A stretch of DNA of 64,000 nucleotides, taken from assembly GCA_965221345.1 (NCBI GenBank), contig CBDCSD010000001.1, forward strand, positions 1,302,001 through 1,366,000, written 5' to 3'. The position numbers were made by a program, and so were the translations under genes. Numbering within the stretch: the first letter of the stretch is position 1; each line of letters opens with the position of its first letter. The notes under the pieces were generated by a model. That model saw nothing but the letters and a program-made list of their open reading frames with translations, did not search any database and was not told where the DNA came from. Shown one piece after another: positions 18,514 through 26,967 of this stretch. Source of the stretch: Bin5 sp965221345 (GTDB lineage Bacteria > Chloroflexota > Anaerolineae > Caldilineales > Caldilineaceae).

Positions 18514-18797
18514 TCGTGAAACTAGTGGTCGACATGAACCTGTCGCCAAATTGGATTTCTTTTCTGGAAAGCCATGGGTGGTCGGCAGTTCATTGGTCCA
18601 GGATCGGCAACCCGCGGGCCAGCGACGCTACGATTGTGGAATGGGCAGTGACCCACGAAAGAGTTGTGATTACACACGATCTCGATTTTGGCACAATACT
18701 GGCATTGACTCATGCAACGGGACCGAGTGTACTTCAGGTTCGGGCTGCTGACGTAATGCCGGATAGGCTCGGGGACGCGGTTCTCGCCGCTCTTTAG
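18510..18797 (+). CDS. DUF5615 PIN-like protein, toxin-like
   Basis: 95 residues starting MIVKLVVDMNLSPNW. The pattern VDMNLSP, then ASDATIVEWA and VVITHDLDFG, is the DUF5615 (Mut7-C-like PIN fold) signature, with acidic residues Asp8, Asp44 and the DLD pair as candidate metal ligands. Such proteins are presumed ribonuclease toxins held in check by the adjacent DUF433 protein. Position 8 is Asp and the usual VDENLSP Glu is Met, so catalytic competence is uncertain. Confidence 0.85.
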   Translation: MIVKLVVDMNLSPNWISFLESHGWSAVHWSRIGNPRASDATIVEWAVTHERVVITHDLDFGTILALTHATGPSVLQVRAADVMPDRLGDAVLAAL

Positions 18798-19074
18798 TCA
18801 GCATGAGGCCGATCTCTCATCCGGCGCATTGGTTGTAGTGGACGAAAGCAGGAGCCGGGTCAGGCTCTTGCCAATCGGGCGATAAGTTTGTATAGAGAGA
18901 TTCCCGCCCTCCTTACTCTTACGAGAATGTTCCTAAGTGCAAACGCCTGGGTGCAGTCCCAACAGGGAGTGAAGTGTAAGCGCCGGGTGTATCCCATATT
19001 GTTGTCCCTCTGCGAACTGCCCTTTCGACCAAAGCGAAAAGGATCCGCTGAACAAGAATCGATCGGTCGCCTGC

Positions 19075-19112
19075 AATCCTGAAAATCCGCAAATCCTGTA
19101 AGTCCTGATTCA
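19075..19112. repeat. Degenerate 9-bp tandem repeat (ATCCTGTAA-like)
   Basis: About four imperfect copies: ATCCTGAAA, ATCCGCAA, ATCCTGTAA and GTCCTGATT, followed by CAGACAA. It lies in the noncoding stretch between the DUF5615 gene and the leuS promoter. Similar AATCCTGTAAATCCTGA strings occur as short repeats in several bacterial genomes, from memory and not checked. Confidence 0.55.
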
Positions 19113-19160
19113 GACAACGTCCACCAAAAATCTGGGACAGACCCTAAGCGCCTCGCATCT

Positions 19161-19190
19161 TTGACTGTCCAGAAAATGAAGTGGTATACT
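19161..19190 (+). promoter_or_regulatory. Promoter of leuS
   Basis: TTGACT at 19161-19166, an 18-base spacer and TATACT at 19185-19190. Transcription would begin near 19197, leaving a leader of about 275 bases before leuS. Confidence 0.6.
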
Positions 19191-19200
19191 GGCTTCCATC

Positions 19201-19287
19201 ATGAGAAAAGCAGTGAGTAAACCTCGCATTCCCATCCATTTCGCCACCGACGGCTTCTCCGTCGGCGGCCTCCTCGCTCTTAGATAG
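19201..19287 (+). CDS. Candidate leucine-rich leader peptide of leuS
   Basis: A 28-codon ORF, MRKAVSKPRIPIHFATDG then FSVGGLLALR and TAG. Its last codons before Arg-stop are CTC CTC GCT CTT, three Leu of four. The ATG lies only about four bases after the predicted transcription start, so translation would be leaderless or start at the internal GTG at 19213. It overlaps a perfect hairpin (CCGACGG/CCGTCGG, 19247-19266) and is followed by alternative stems. This looks like a leucine-sensing attenuator, but it is short and could be chance. Confidence 0.4.
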   Translation: MRKAVSKPRIPIHFATDGFSVGGLLALR

Positions 19288-19410
19288 CCCGCGCAAGGGA
19301 ACTGTGAGCCAGATTCCCTGTGCCCGAGCGGGCGCAACCAATCTTCGTGAAAAGTGGAACATGGTTCGCAACGACGCGCGCATGTTAGCCATGTGTCGCG
19401 TCTTTATGTT
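19287..19410 (+). promoter_or_regulatory. Structured leuS leader with mutually exclusive stems and a terminator-like hairpin
   Basis: GCCCGC at 19287-19292, just at the leader ORF stop, can pair with GCGGGC at 19328-19333, enclosing an AGGGAA/TTCCCT hairpin (19296-19319). Alternatively GCCC at 19322-19325 pairs locally with the same GGGC. A 12-bp stem then follows (19373-19384 with 19390-19402, one bulged T) and ends in CTTTATGTT, resembling an intrinsic terminator. A GTGGAAC at 19354-19360 weakly recalls the T-box bulge. Confidence 0.5.
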
Positions 19411-19472
19411 CCCATCACTTCGACCTACAGAAATCAGTATGAATAGATCCTCCGCGACGGGAGACTCTGACA

Positions 19473-22019
19473 ATGTCTGACAGATATAAACATCAAGAGA
19501 TTGAGGAAAAATGGCAGGAGACCTGGGAGGAACAGGGCCTCTATGACACGGTCGAAGACCCCGGTAGACCGAAGTGGTATGCATTGACGATGCTGCCCTA
19601 CACGTCCGGAGACCTGCACACGGGTCACTGGTATGCGATGACCCCCAGCGATGCCGCCGCCCGATTTCGCCGCATGAACGGCTACAACGTGTTTTTCCCG
19701 ATTGGATTCGACGCTTTCGGTCTGCCGGCCGAGAATGCGGCCATTAAGAATAACGTCCATCCCCAGGAGTGGACATATGCGAATGTCGAGCGCATGCAGG
19801 GCCAGTTGCGGCGCATGGGCGCGATGTGGGCCTGGGACCGTGAAGCCATCAGCTGTGACCCGGAGTATTACAAGTGGTCCCAGTGGTTCTTCCTCAAACT
19901 GCACGAAATGGGGCTGGCCTACAGAGAGTTCGCGCCGGTCGACTGGTGTCCAAATTGCAACACTACACTGGCGCGCGAGCAGGTCTGGGGCGAGGATCGC
20001 CACTGTGAACGCTGCGACACACCGGTCATAAAGAAAGATTTGAACCAGTGGAAGTTCCGCATCACCAACTACAGCGAGGAACTGCTGGCCGAACTGGACA
20101 ACATCGACTGGCCGGAGCCCGTAAAGGTGATGCAGACAAACTGGATCGGGCGCAGTGACGGCGCGCAGGTGACGTTTGTCACCGAAGCGGGTGACCCAAT
20201 TGAAATCTTCACGACTCGGCCCGACACCTTGTGGGGCGCGACCTTCATGGTGCTCGCGCCTGAGCATCCCCTGGTGGACAAAATCACCAGCAACGAGCAG
20301 CGCAGCGCGGTCGCCGCATGTGTGGAGCAGGCGAGCCGCCTGGATGAAATCGCCCGCACTGCCGAAGACAAAGAGAAAACCGGCGTGTTCACCGGTGGTT
20401 ATGCCGTCAATCCGGTCAACGGCGAGCGGATTCCGGTCTGGATCGCCGACTATGTCTTGATGGGATATGGAACCGGCGCCATCATGGCGGTGCCTGGCCA
20501 TGACCAGCGAGACTTCGAGTTCGCAAAACAGCACGATTTGCCGATCCGGCTGGTTGTGCAGCCGCCCCCGGACAGCGAGGCTGGTCACGTTCGCAGCGCC
20601 GACGACCTGGAGTCGGCCTGGCCCGGCGACGGTGTGATGATCAACTCCGGGCCGCTGGATGGAACGCCCGTTGGCAAAGATGAGTGTGAAAGCGTCAAAG
20701 CAACCATTACCTGGCTGGAGGAAAACAATAAAGGAGAAGGCGCGGTCAACTACCGCCTGCGCGACTGGCTGATTAGCCGTCAGCGGATGTGGGGTACGCC
20801 CATCCCGATGATCTTCTGCAACAGCTGTGGAACTGTGCCGGTCCCCTACGCCGACTTGCCCGTTCGTTTGCCTGACGACGCGCAGTTCAAACCCACCGGC
20901 GAAAGCCCGCTCAACTATCACGAAGGCTTCCGCTACCTGAAATGTCCGAAATGCCAAGGCGATGCCGAGCGGGAAACGGACACGATGGACACCTTTATGT
21001 GCTCAAGCTGGTACCAGTACGCCTATGTCGATCCCTACCACAAAGCGGGCGCGCCACTGACGGCCGACGACACGCCCTGGGACAGCGGACGCGGCAACTA
21101 CTGGCTGCCGGTCGACCAGTACACAGGCGGCATCGAACACGCCACCATGCACCTCTTGTATACCCGTTTCTTTACCAAGGCACTGCGAGACATGAACGTC
21201 GTTGACTTTGACGAGCCGATGCACCGCCTCTTCAATCAGGGCATCATTCTGGGGCCGGACGGTGAGCGCATGTCCAAGAGCCGCGGCAACGTCGTCAACC
21301 CGGACGAATACGTGGACAAGTACGGCGCCGACACGGTCCGGGGCTACCTGATGTTCATCGGCCCATGGGAGTATGGCGGGCCATGGGACCCAAGCGCCAT
21401 TGAAGGAGTAAGCCGTTTTCTCAACCGCGTATGGAGCGTCATCCTGGACGAAACAGATGCGAAGAGCCCACAAAAGCCGGAGACCGAGGTCGACGTGCGG
21501 GGCCTGGAGCGCAAGCTGCACCAGACGATCTTGAAGGTGACGGAAGACCTTGGCAACTTCCGATTCAACACTGCCATCGCCGCGCTGATGGAGCTCAACA
21601 ACTATCTGATTAGAGTGAAAGAGACCTTCGCCAGTTCACAGGGCCGCGGCGCCGAGACCGGCATCTGGCAAGATTCAATTCGCTCGCTGCTGCTGATGAT
21701 GGCGCCGGTATTCCCCCATATCAGCGAGGAGTTATGGCAGCGGACAGGGAATGGCGAATCCTCTGGCGAAGCGAAGAGCGTTCACCTGCAAGACTGGCCC
21801 CAGGCCGACCCGCACAAGGCCAGAGAGGACGAGATTACCGTGGTCGTACAGGTAAACGGCCGTGTTCGTGACAAGCTGACCGTGGCGCCGAATACTGCCA
21901 AAGAAAAGCTGGAGGCGATGGCCCTGGCTTCAGACAACGTGCAGAGGCGGATGAACGGCAAGCAGGTGCGTAAGGTCGTTGTCGTTGCCGACAAACTTGT
22001 GAACATCGTGATCGGGTAG
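19473..22019 (+). CDS. leuS: Leucine--tRNA ligase
   Basis: 848 residues, normal for bacterial LeuRS. It attaches Leu to tRNA-Leu. The class I HIGH signature appears as LHTGHW near residue 50, and KMSKS appears as RMSKS at about residue 600. A zinc-type WCPNC...CERC segment is near residue 155. The editing domain is present, with FTTRPDTLWGATF near residue 250, and the C-terminal anticodon-binding and tail domains end in NIVIG. A 275-base structured leader precedes it. It is followed within a few bases by the MTH1187-family gene, suggesting an operon. Confidence 0.97.
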   Translation: MSDRYKHQEIEEKWQETWEEQGLYDTVEDPGRPKWYALTMLPYTSGDLHTGHWYAMTPSDAAARFRRMNGYNVFFPIGFDAFGLPAENAAIKNNVHPQEWTYANVERMQGQLRRMGAMWAWDREAISCDPEYYKWSQWFFLKLHEMGLAYREFAPVDWCPNCNTTLAREQVWGEDRHCERCDTPVIKKDLNQWKFRITNYSEELLAELDNIDWPEPVKVMQTNWIGRSDGAQVTFVTEAGDPIEIFTTRPDTLWGATFMVLAPEHPLVDKITSNEQRSAVAACVEQASRLDEIARTAEDKEKTGVFTGGYAVNPVNGERIPVWIADYVLMGYGTGAIMAVPGHDQRDFEFAKQHDLPIRLVVQPPPDSEAGHVRSADDLESAWPGDGVMINSGPLDGTPVGKDECESVKATITWLEENNKGEGAVNYRLRDWLISRQRMWGTPIPMIFCNSCGTVPVPYADLPVRLPDDAQFKPTGESPLNYHEGFRYLKCPKCQGDAERETDTMDTFMCSSWYQYAYVDPYHKAGAPLTADDTPWDSGRGNYWLPVDQYTGGIEHATMHLLYTRFFTKALRDMNVVDFDEPMHRLFNQGIILGPDGERMSKSRGNVVNPDEYVDKYGADTVRGYLMFIGPWEYGGPWDPSAIEGVSRFLNRVWSVILDETDAKSPQKPETEVDVRGLERKLHQTILKVTEDLGNFRFNTAIAALMELNNYLIRVKETFASSQGRGAETGIWQDSIRSLLLMMAPVFPHISEELWQRTGNGESSGEAKSVHLQDWPQADPHKAREDEITVVVQVNGRVRDKLTVAPNTAKEKLEAMALASDNVQRRMNGKQVRKVVVVADKLVNIVIG

Positions 22020-22023
22020 GGCT

Positions 22024-22335
22024 ATGAAAGTTATGATAGATCTGTGCGTCGTCCCCATTGGAGTGGGTGTCTCGGTGTCTGAGTACATCGCGGCCTGTGA
22101 GCGAATACTTGACGAAGCCGGACTCCGCCACCAGATGCATGCCTATGGCACAAACGTCGAAGGCGAGTGGGACGAAGTTTTCGCTGCCGTGAAGCGTTGC
22201 CATGAAGTGGTGCATGCGATGGGAGCGCCGCGCATTTCAACCAGCCTGAAGATAGGTACGCGTTGCGACCGCGAACAGAGTATGCAGGACAAGATCGATA
22301 GCGTCAACCAGAAATTAGGGCGAGGAGTTTCATGA
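22024..22335 (+). CDS. MTH1187/UPF0045 thiamine-binding-like protein
   Basis: 103 residues. The fold family (MTH1187, YKOF-like) has an N-terminal strand with P-G.G.SVS, seen here as VVPIGVGVSVSEYI, and the YGTNVEGEWDEVF block, both diagnostic. Members bind thiamine or a related cofactor and form tetramers. It starts five bases after leuS and overlaps the HIT gene by ATGA, so the three genes are probably cotranscribed. A direct role with leuS is not apparent. Confidence 0.88.
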   Translation: MKVMIDLCVVPIGVGVSVSEYIAACERILDEAGLRHQMHAYGTNVEGEWDEVFAAVKRCHEVVHAMGAPRISTSLKIGTRCDREQSMQDKIDSVNQKLGRGVS

Positions 22336-22682
22336 GCGAAGACTGCATTTTCTGCAAAATTGTGGCGGGGGAGATTCCATCGGATCAACTCTATCAAGAT
22401 GAACTGGTGACCGCCTTTCGCGATATCTCGGCACAGGCGCCGGTCCACGTGCTGATCGTACCTAATGAGCACTTCAAAGATGTGGGAGAGATGGGTGACG
22501 CCCAAGCGGAACTGCTGGGGCGGATCGCGCAAGTCGCCGCCCAACTGGCTGCGCAAGAAGGAGTGGCTTCCGAAGGCTGGCGTTTCGTCACCAACGTTGG
22601 CGGGCACGGAGGCCAAGAGGTCTTCCACACCCATTTTCACCTGCTTGGTGGGCGTCCCCTCGGTCCGCTGCTGGCGCGCTAA
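22332..22682 (+). CDS. HIT-family nucleotide hydrolase
   Basis: 116 residues. The HIT motif is H99-T-H101-F-H103-LL, and an N-terminal CIFC pair (Cys5, Cys8) is probably a zinc site, as in Hint-type enzymes. GGCGAGGAG lies just before the ATG. HIT/Hint proteins hydrolyse AMP-amino or AMP-acyl conjugates such as aminoacyl-AMP; location behind an aminoacyl-tRNA synthetase would suit removal of stray leucyl-AMP, though this is an inference. Length and conserved PNEHF and GG.PLGP ends are normal. Confidence 0.92.
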   Translation: MSEDCIFCKIVAGEIPSDQLYQDELVTAFRDISAQAPVHVLIVPNEHFKDVGEMGDAQAELLGRIAQVAAQLAAQEGVASEGWRFVTNVGGHGGQEVFHTHFHLLGGRPLGPLLAR

Positions 22683-23016
22683 TCTCAAAAAAGACTTTGC
22701 AACAGATACTCTGAGGGTCCTCGGTTTACGTCGCGCTTCAGCGTTTTTCTTATTCGATGCAATTGCGTGCCTTCGATCTGTATTCTCTCTGGGTATCGAA
22801 GGTCTTCGGCAAAAGCAGCACTAATACTAGCAGAAGAGGAATGTTTTCATTCGCCGGCCGGCTGCTGTTGGCCGGGCAGGCCGCGCTCGCAGTGACGATG
22901 TATGTCTTTCCTTTTGGTTTGGGAGCAGCTTTGCCTATTCCATATGATGTTTCAAAGACACGGACGCTACTTCCGCTCGCCGGCGGGGGCCGTCGCCGAT
23001 GCCCGACGTCTCGCCC
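22683..23016. other. 334-base region between convergent genes, no gene seen
   Basis: Contains no convincing ORF and no clean terminator hairpin with a T-run. A GC-rich patch (about 22975-23010) abuts the O-methyltransferase stop. Convergent genes end here on both sides. Confidence 0.4.
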
Positions 23017-23667
23017 TTACTTCACCACGGCCATCGCCAGTCCGTCAGGGTAGGGAACGACAGTGCTGACGAGCCGCTCATGCTGACTGAGAGAGCGGGC
23101 AAAATTTCGCATTCCCTGTACCCACTCCCCGTCCTGCTTGTCAGGATCCACCAGACTCCCCCACATCTGAACGTTGTCTCCCAAGATTATCGTGCCCGGG
23201 CGGCTATATTGAATCGCAAAGTCCAGATACGCCGGGTAGTTGCCCTTGTCGGCATCAATGAAGACCAGGTCGAAGGGTGCCTCCTCCGCCAGGTGTGGTA
23301 GAGACTCCAGCGCCGGACCGACCCGCACCTCAATTTTGTCGGCCAACCCCATCCGCTGCCACTGCCTGCGGGCAAAGTCGGCGTGCTTCTGCTCCAGTTC
23401 CAGGCCGATCAGTTTGCCGTCCTCCGGCAACGCACGCGCGATCCATGCACCGCTGTAGCCGCCCAGCACACCGATCTCAAGTGCCTTCCTGGCTCCTGTC
23501 AGTTGCACGAGCAGTTGTAGAAACTTGCCTTGCTCCGGCCCGATGCTCATGTTTGGTATTCCCTCGGATTCTGCCTCTTCTTGCAGCCGCGACAGGTCGG
23601 CGTCGTCGCTGTGAAACAGATCGCGCAGGAACTGTTGATAGGGATCGACTTCGGTCAGTTTTGACAT
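23017..23667 (-). CDS. Class I SAM-dependent O-methyltransferase
   Basis: 216 residues from MSKLTEVDPYQQFL; GGAG lies seven bases upstream of this ATG, so the GTG one codon earlier is less likely. It matches the Methyltransf_3 (caffeoyl-CoA O-methyltransferase-like) family: SAM motif LEIGVLGGYSGAWIARAL, the acidic residue in LIGLELEQKHA, and the metal-site block VFIDADKGNYPAYLDF. The usual partner for such bacterial enzymes is a catechol or small acid. It is 24 bases after radA on the same strand. Confidence 0.9.
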   Translation of the reverse strand: MSKLTEVDPYQQFLRDLFHSDDADLSRLQEEAESEGIPNMSIGPEQGKFLQLLVQLTGARKALEIGVLGGYSGAWIARALPEDGKLIGLELEQKHADFARRQWQRMGLADKIEVRVGPALESLPHLAEEAPFDLVFIDADKGNYPAYLDFAIQYSRPGTIILGDNVQMWGSLVDPDKQDGEWVQGMRNFARSLSQHERLVSTVVPYPDGLAMAVVK

Positions 23668-23691
23668 CACATTTCTCCATAAAGTGGCAAG

Positions 23692-25122
23692 TTACTTCAC
23701 CAGCGCCGCGTCCAGAGCATCAGCTACAGTGCGCGCGCCGATGACTTCGATTTCAGAGGGAAGGTCGGACGGGCCTGCTCCGGCGCTGCCTGGCATCGCA
23801 GTCTGGCCCGACTGTGCCTGTCTTCGTCGGAGCGCATGACGGGGCACGATCGCGCGCGCGAAGCCGAGTTTGGCCGCTTCGCGCAGGCGCAGAGCCAGTT
23901 GACTGACGCTGCGCAGCTCTCCGCTCAGCCCGATCTCTCCCAGGAGCACGGCCTCGGCGGCGACCGGCACATTGCGGTAGCTGCTGGTGACAGCCGCGGC
24001 GATCGCCAGGTCTGCCGCCGGCTCACCTACACGCAACCCGCCAACCACATTAACGAAAATGTCCTGGGCGCTCAGATTAAGGCCCAGTCGCTTGCTGAGT
24101 ACGGCTGTCACCAGGAGCAGGCGGTTGAAGTCCACGCCATTTCCCGTGCGCCGGGGTTGGCTGAATGCAGTCGGGCTGGCCAGGGCCTGTACTTCGACCA
24201 AAAGGGGGCGGCTCCCCTCCAGTGGCACGGCTATTGCGCTGCCAGCTGCGTTTGGGAGCCGTTCCGCCAGAAACAGCGCGGAGGGGTTGGCAACGGGGGC
24301 CATGCCGCGCTCCGTCATTTCGAAGACGCCTACTTCATTTGTGCTGCCGAAGCGATTCTTGACAGAGTGCAATAGGCGGTAGGCGTGGAAGCGCTCCCCT
24401 TCCAACTGCAGCACGGCATCCACCATATGCTCGAGCACGCGCGGACCGGCGATTGCACCCTCTTTCGTCACATGGCCGACGAGAAACAGCGGAATGTTCA
24501 ATTGCCGGGCCTGTCGCAGCAGATGAGCAGCGCAATCTCTCACCTGGGAAACGGATCCGGCCGCACTACCGCTGGCATTGCTGTGGATCGCCTGCACCGA
24601 ATCGACAATCACCAGCGAGGGTTTCACCTTTCCGACCTGTTCCAGGATCTGTTCCAAAATCGTGTCGGCCAGAATGAGCAGACGCTTCTCGTCCAACCCC
24701 AGGCGCGATGCCCGCCGCCCAATCTGATAGGCGCTCTCCTCGGCGCTGATATATAAGACTTGCCCGACGTTGCGCGCCACCTCCGCAGCCGTCTGGATGA
24801 GCAGAGTACTCTTGCCAATGCCCGGATCGCCGCCCACCAGTATTCCAGCCCCGGGCACGATCCCGCCCCCCAGGACGCGATTCAGTTCGGAATTCTCGAG
24901 AGTGATGCGCCGCGATGGCTCTTCGGGAATATCCGGCAGCGCGAGCGGAGCCGGAACGTTCAGCGACCCGGCGCTGCCACTACCCAAAGTAGCCGCGCCC
25001 ACTTGAACCCTGCTTTCTTCAAGAGTGTTCCACTCGCCGCACTCCGGGCATCTTCCCATCCATTTCATCTGCGCGCTGTCGCACTCCGTGCAAATGAATT
25101 GGGTTCTGACCCTGGTTGCCAC
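23692..25122 (-). CDS. radA: DNA repair protein RadA (Sms)
   Basis: 476 residues, slightly long for RadA. Domains in order: C4 zinc finger (Cys11, 14, 25, 28), RecA-like ATPase with GDPGIGKS at 98-105, the RadA-specific KNRFG at 255-259, and a C-terminal Lon-protease-like domain. It acts as a branch-migration helicase in recombination. The C-terminal domain carries an Ala/Gly/Ser-rich insert (QSGQTAMPGSAGAGP) near the end. It is followed by the O-methyltransferase and preceded by glyA, 21 bases upstream. Confidence 0.96.
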   Translation of the reverse strand: MATRVRTQFICTECDSAQMKWMGRCPECGEWNTLEESRVQVGAATLGSGSAGSLNVPAPLALPDIPEEPSRRITLENSELNRVLGGGIVPGAGILVGGDPGIGKSTLLIQTAAEVARNVGQVLYISAEESAYQIGRRASRLGLDEKRLLILADTILEQILEQVGKVKPSLVIVDSVQAIHSNASGSAAGSVSQVRDCAAHLLRQARQLNIPLFLVGHVTKEGAIAGPRVLEHMVDAVLQLEGERFHAYRLLHSVKNRFGSTNEVGVFEMTERGMAPVANPSALFLAERLPNAAGSAIAVPLEGSRPLLVEVQALASPTAFSQPRRTGNGVDFNRLLLVTAVLSKRLGLNLSAQDIFVNVVGGLRVGEPAADLAIAAAVTSSYRNVPVAAEAVLLGEIGLSGELRSVSQLALRLREAAKLGFARAIVPRHALRRRQAQSGQTAMPGSAGAGPSDLPSEIEVIGARTVADALDAALVK

Positions 25123-25143
25123 AGACGCCTTCCTTCTGCTCTA

Positions 25144-26460
25144 CTATGCGGGCGCTGGAAACGCCTGCACCATTTCCAGCACCTCGTCCCGTACTGCTTC
25201 CTGTAAAGCCGTATCTTTGGGATTGTGCGCAATCGACGCAATCCAGCGGCCGATCTGCTCAAACTGGGGTTGCTTCATCCCCCGTGTTGTCGCGGCCGGA
25301 GTGCCCAGTCGGATGCCGCTGGTCACCATTGCTTTGCGCGAGTCGAACGGAATCATGTTCTTATTACAGTGGATGGATGCGTTGTCTAGGGCCAACTCCA
25401 CCAACTTGCCGTTGATTTCTTCCTTTGCCAAGCTGTTCAGATCGATCAGAAGCAGGTGATTGTCCGTGCCGCCTGACACGCTGCGCACTCCCTCTTGCTG
25501 CAGCGTCTCGCTCAGCGTCTGCGCGTTGTCCAGAACATGCTGTTGATACGTCTTGAACGACTCCTCCATCGCCAGCTTGAAGCCGACTGCTTTCGCCGCG
25601 ATGATGTGCATGAGCGGGCCGCCTTGTATGCCGGGAAAGACCGCTCGGTCGATTGACCGGGCGTGCTTCTTTCTGCAAAGTATCATGCCGCCGCGGGGGC
25701 CGCGCAGAGTTTTGTGGGTGGTTGTGGTCACTACATCACAATAGGGTACGGGGTCCGGATGCAACCCGACGGCGACTAGACCGGCGACATGGGCCATATC
25801 CATCATCAGTAGGCAACCTGCTTCGTCCGCAATCTCGCGCAGGACGGGATAGTTGAAATGGCGCGGGTAGGCGCTGGCGCCCACTAAGAGCAGTCTGGGT
25901 TGGTGTTCCATTGCCATCCGACGCATGATGTCGTAGTCGAGCTGCTCGGTTTCGGGATCGAGGCCATAGTGGATGAAGTTGTAGTAGTGGCCAGAGCTGT
26001 TCAGATGAAATCCATGGCTCAAATGGCCGCCGTGGTCAAGTTTCATCGCCAATACGGTGTCGCCCGGCTCCAGCAAGGCCATGTAGACGGCAGCGTTGGC
26101 CTGGGCGCCGGAATGGGGTTGAACATTGGCATGCTCGGCGCCGAAAAGCCCCAACGCCCGTTCTATGGCAATCTTTTCGGCTATGTCAACGTACTGGCAG
26201 CCGCCGTAGTAGCGCCGCCCCGGATAGCCTTCGGCATACTTGTTCGTCAGAACGCTGCCGGCCGCCGCCAGTACCTCGGGAAAGACGTAGTTTTCGCTGG
26301 CGATCAGTTCGATACCGTTCGTCTGCCGACGTCGTTCCAACTCAATCGCACTGTATATTTCAGGGTCCCGCTCCCGCAGTAACCGCCGCGGATCGGGTTG
26401 ATCTGTCCAGGCGGGAAAGGACGCGCCAACCGCCTGCGAATCCGAAAAGAGTTCGTTCAT
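25144..26460 (-). CDS. glyA: Serine hydroxymethyltransferase
   Basis: 438 residues from MNELFSDSQAVGAS; GGAG lies nine bases upstream and homology starts here. It converts serine and tetrahydrofolate to glycine and methylene-THF. The PLP-binding Lys lies in TTTHKTLRGPRGGM. Other blocks are LIASENYVFPEV, TNKYAEGYPGRRYYGG and VQPHSGAQANAAVY. The protein is a standard length. It lies at the head of a glyA-radA-methyltransferase run, and a promoter is visible 69 bases upstream. Confidence 0.96.
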   Translation of the reverse strand: MNELFSDSQAVGASFPAWTDQPDPRRLLRERDPEIYSAIELERRRQTNGIELIASENYVFPEVLAAAGSVLTNKYAEGYPGRRYYGGCQYVDIAEKIAIERALGLFGAEHANVQPHSGAQANAAVYMALLEPGDTVLAMKLDHGGHLSHGFHLNSSGHYYNFIHYGLDPETEQLDYDIMRRMAMEHQPRLLLVGASAYPRHFNYPVLREIADEAGCLLMMDMAHVAGLVAVGLHPDPVPYCDVVTTTTHKTLRGPRGGMILCRKKHARSIDRAVFPGIQGGPLMHIIAAKAVGFKLAMEESFKTYQQHVLDNAQTLSETLQQEGVRSVSGGTDNHLLLIDLNSLAKEEINGKLVELALDNASIHCNKNMIPFDSRKAMVTSGIRLGTPAATTRGMKQPQFEQIGRWIASIAHNPKDTALQEAVRDEVLEMVQAFPAPA

Positions 26461-26528
26461 CGGTGTCCGCTCCAGAGTCGAAATATTCTCAAAACACGCA
26501 AAACGAATGCAAATTACACCAGTAAAGA

Positions 26529-26557
26529 ACATTAGCACGGGCACGGGCTTACGTCAA
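26529..26557 (-). promoter_or_regulatory. Promoter of glyA
   Basis: On the minus strand, TTGACG (26557-26552), a 17-base spacer and TAATGT (26534-26529). The transcript would start near 26522, about 60 bases before the glyA ATG. Confidence 0.55.
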
Positions 26558-26967
26558 TTTTCGCGGGATATTCGGGAGGTCAAATACTGGAAAAACATTG
26601 GACTCACCGTTTGAAATCAGGATTCTGGGAGCCGCCAGGGCTATAAAGGCTCCGCCGGGTAGCCGTCTCATGCGCTGCTGGCAAAAGAAAAAGGCGTGTC
26701 CGCAATAGGAGTTTTCGATCGGGGCACAGTGTCGCGGATTCACCATGAAAAAATGGCGTGTGATAGAATCGGATGGGCCGATAAACTGGAATTTCACTTG
26801 GTCAGGGGGGAAGCCTTGTCTCACCTGCGGGGAACTATTCAAAGATGCAGGGAACCGGGCCCTGCCGATATTTCGGATCGGGTATGATAGGGACTGGACG
26901 AAGTGACCGCGGAGACGCAGCACCAACTGCATCCTTCGACACGCAATTGCCGTACAAGCAGCAACCG

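Noticed and set aside
19354..19360. T-box bulge GTGGAAC in the leuS leader
   Set aside because: Only this short string fits. The rest of the T-box consensus (ACCGCG and the antiterminator partner) and a Stem I specifier could not be confirmed, so it was not called as a T-box.
19434..20957. 507-codon minus-strand ORF opposite leuS
   Set aside because: It is a shadow of the leuS reading frame, with no domain and no ribosome site; leuS is certain.
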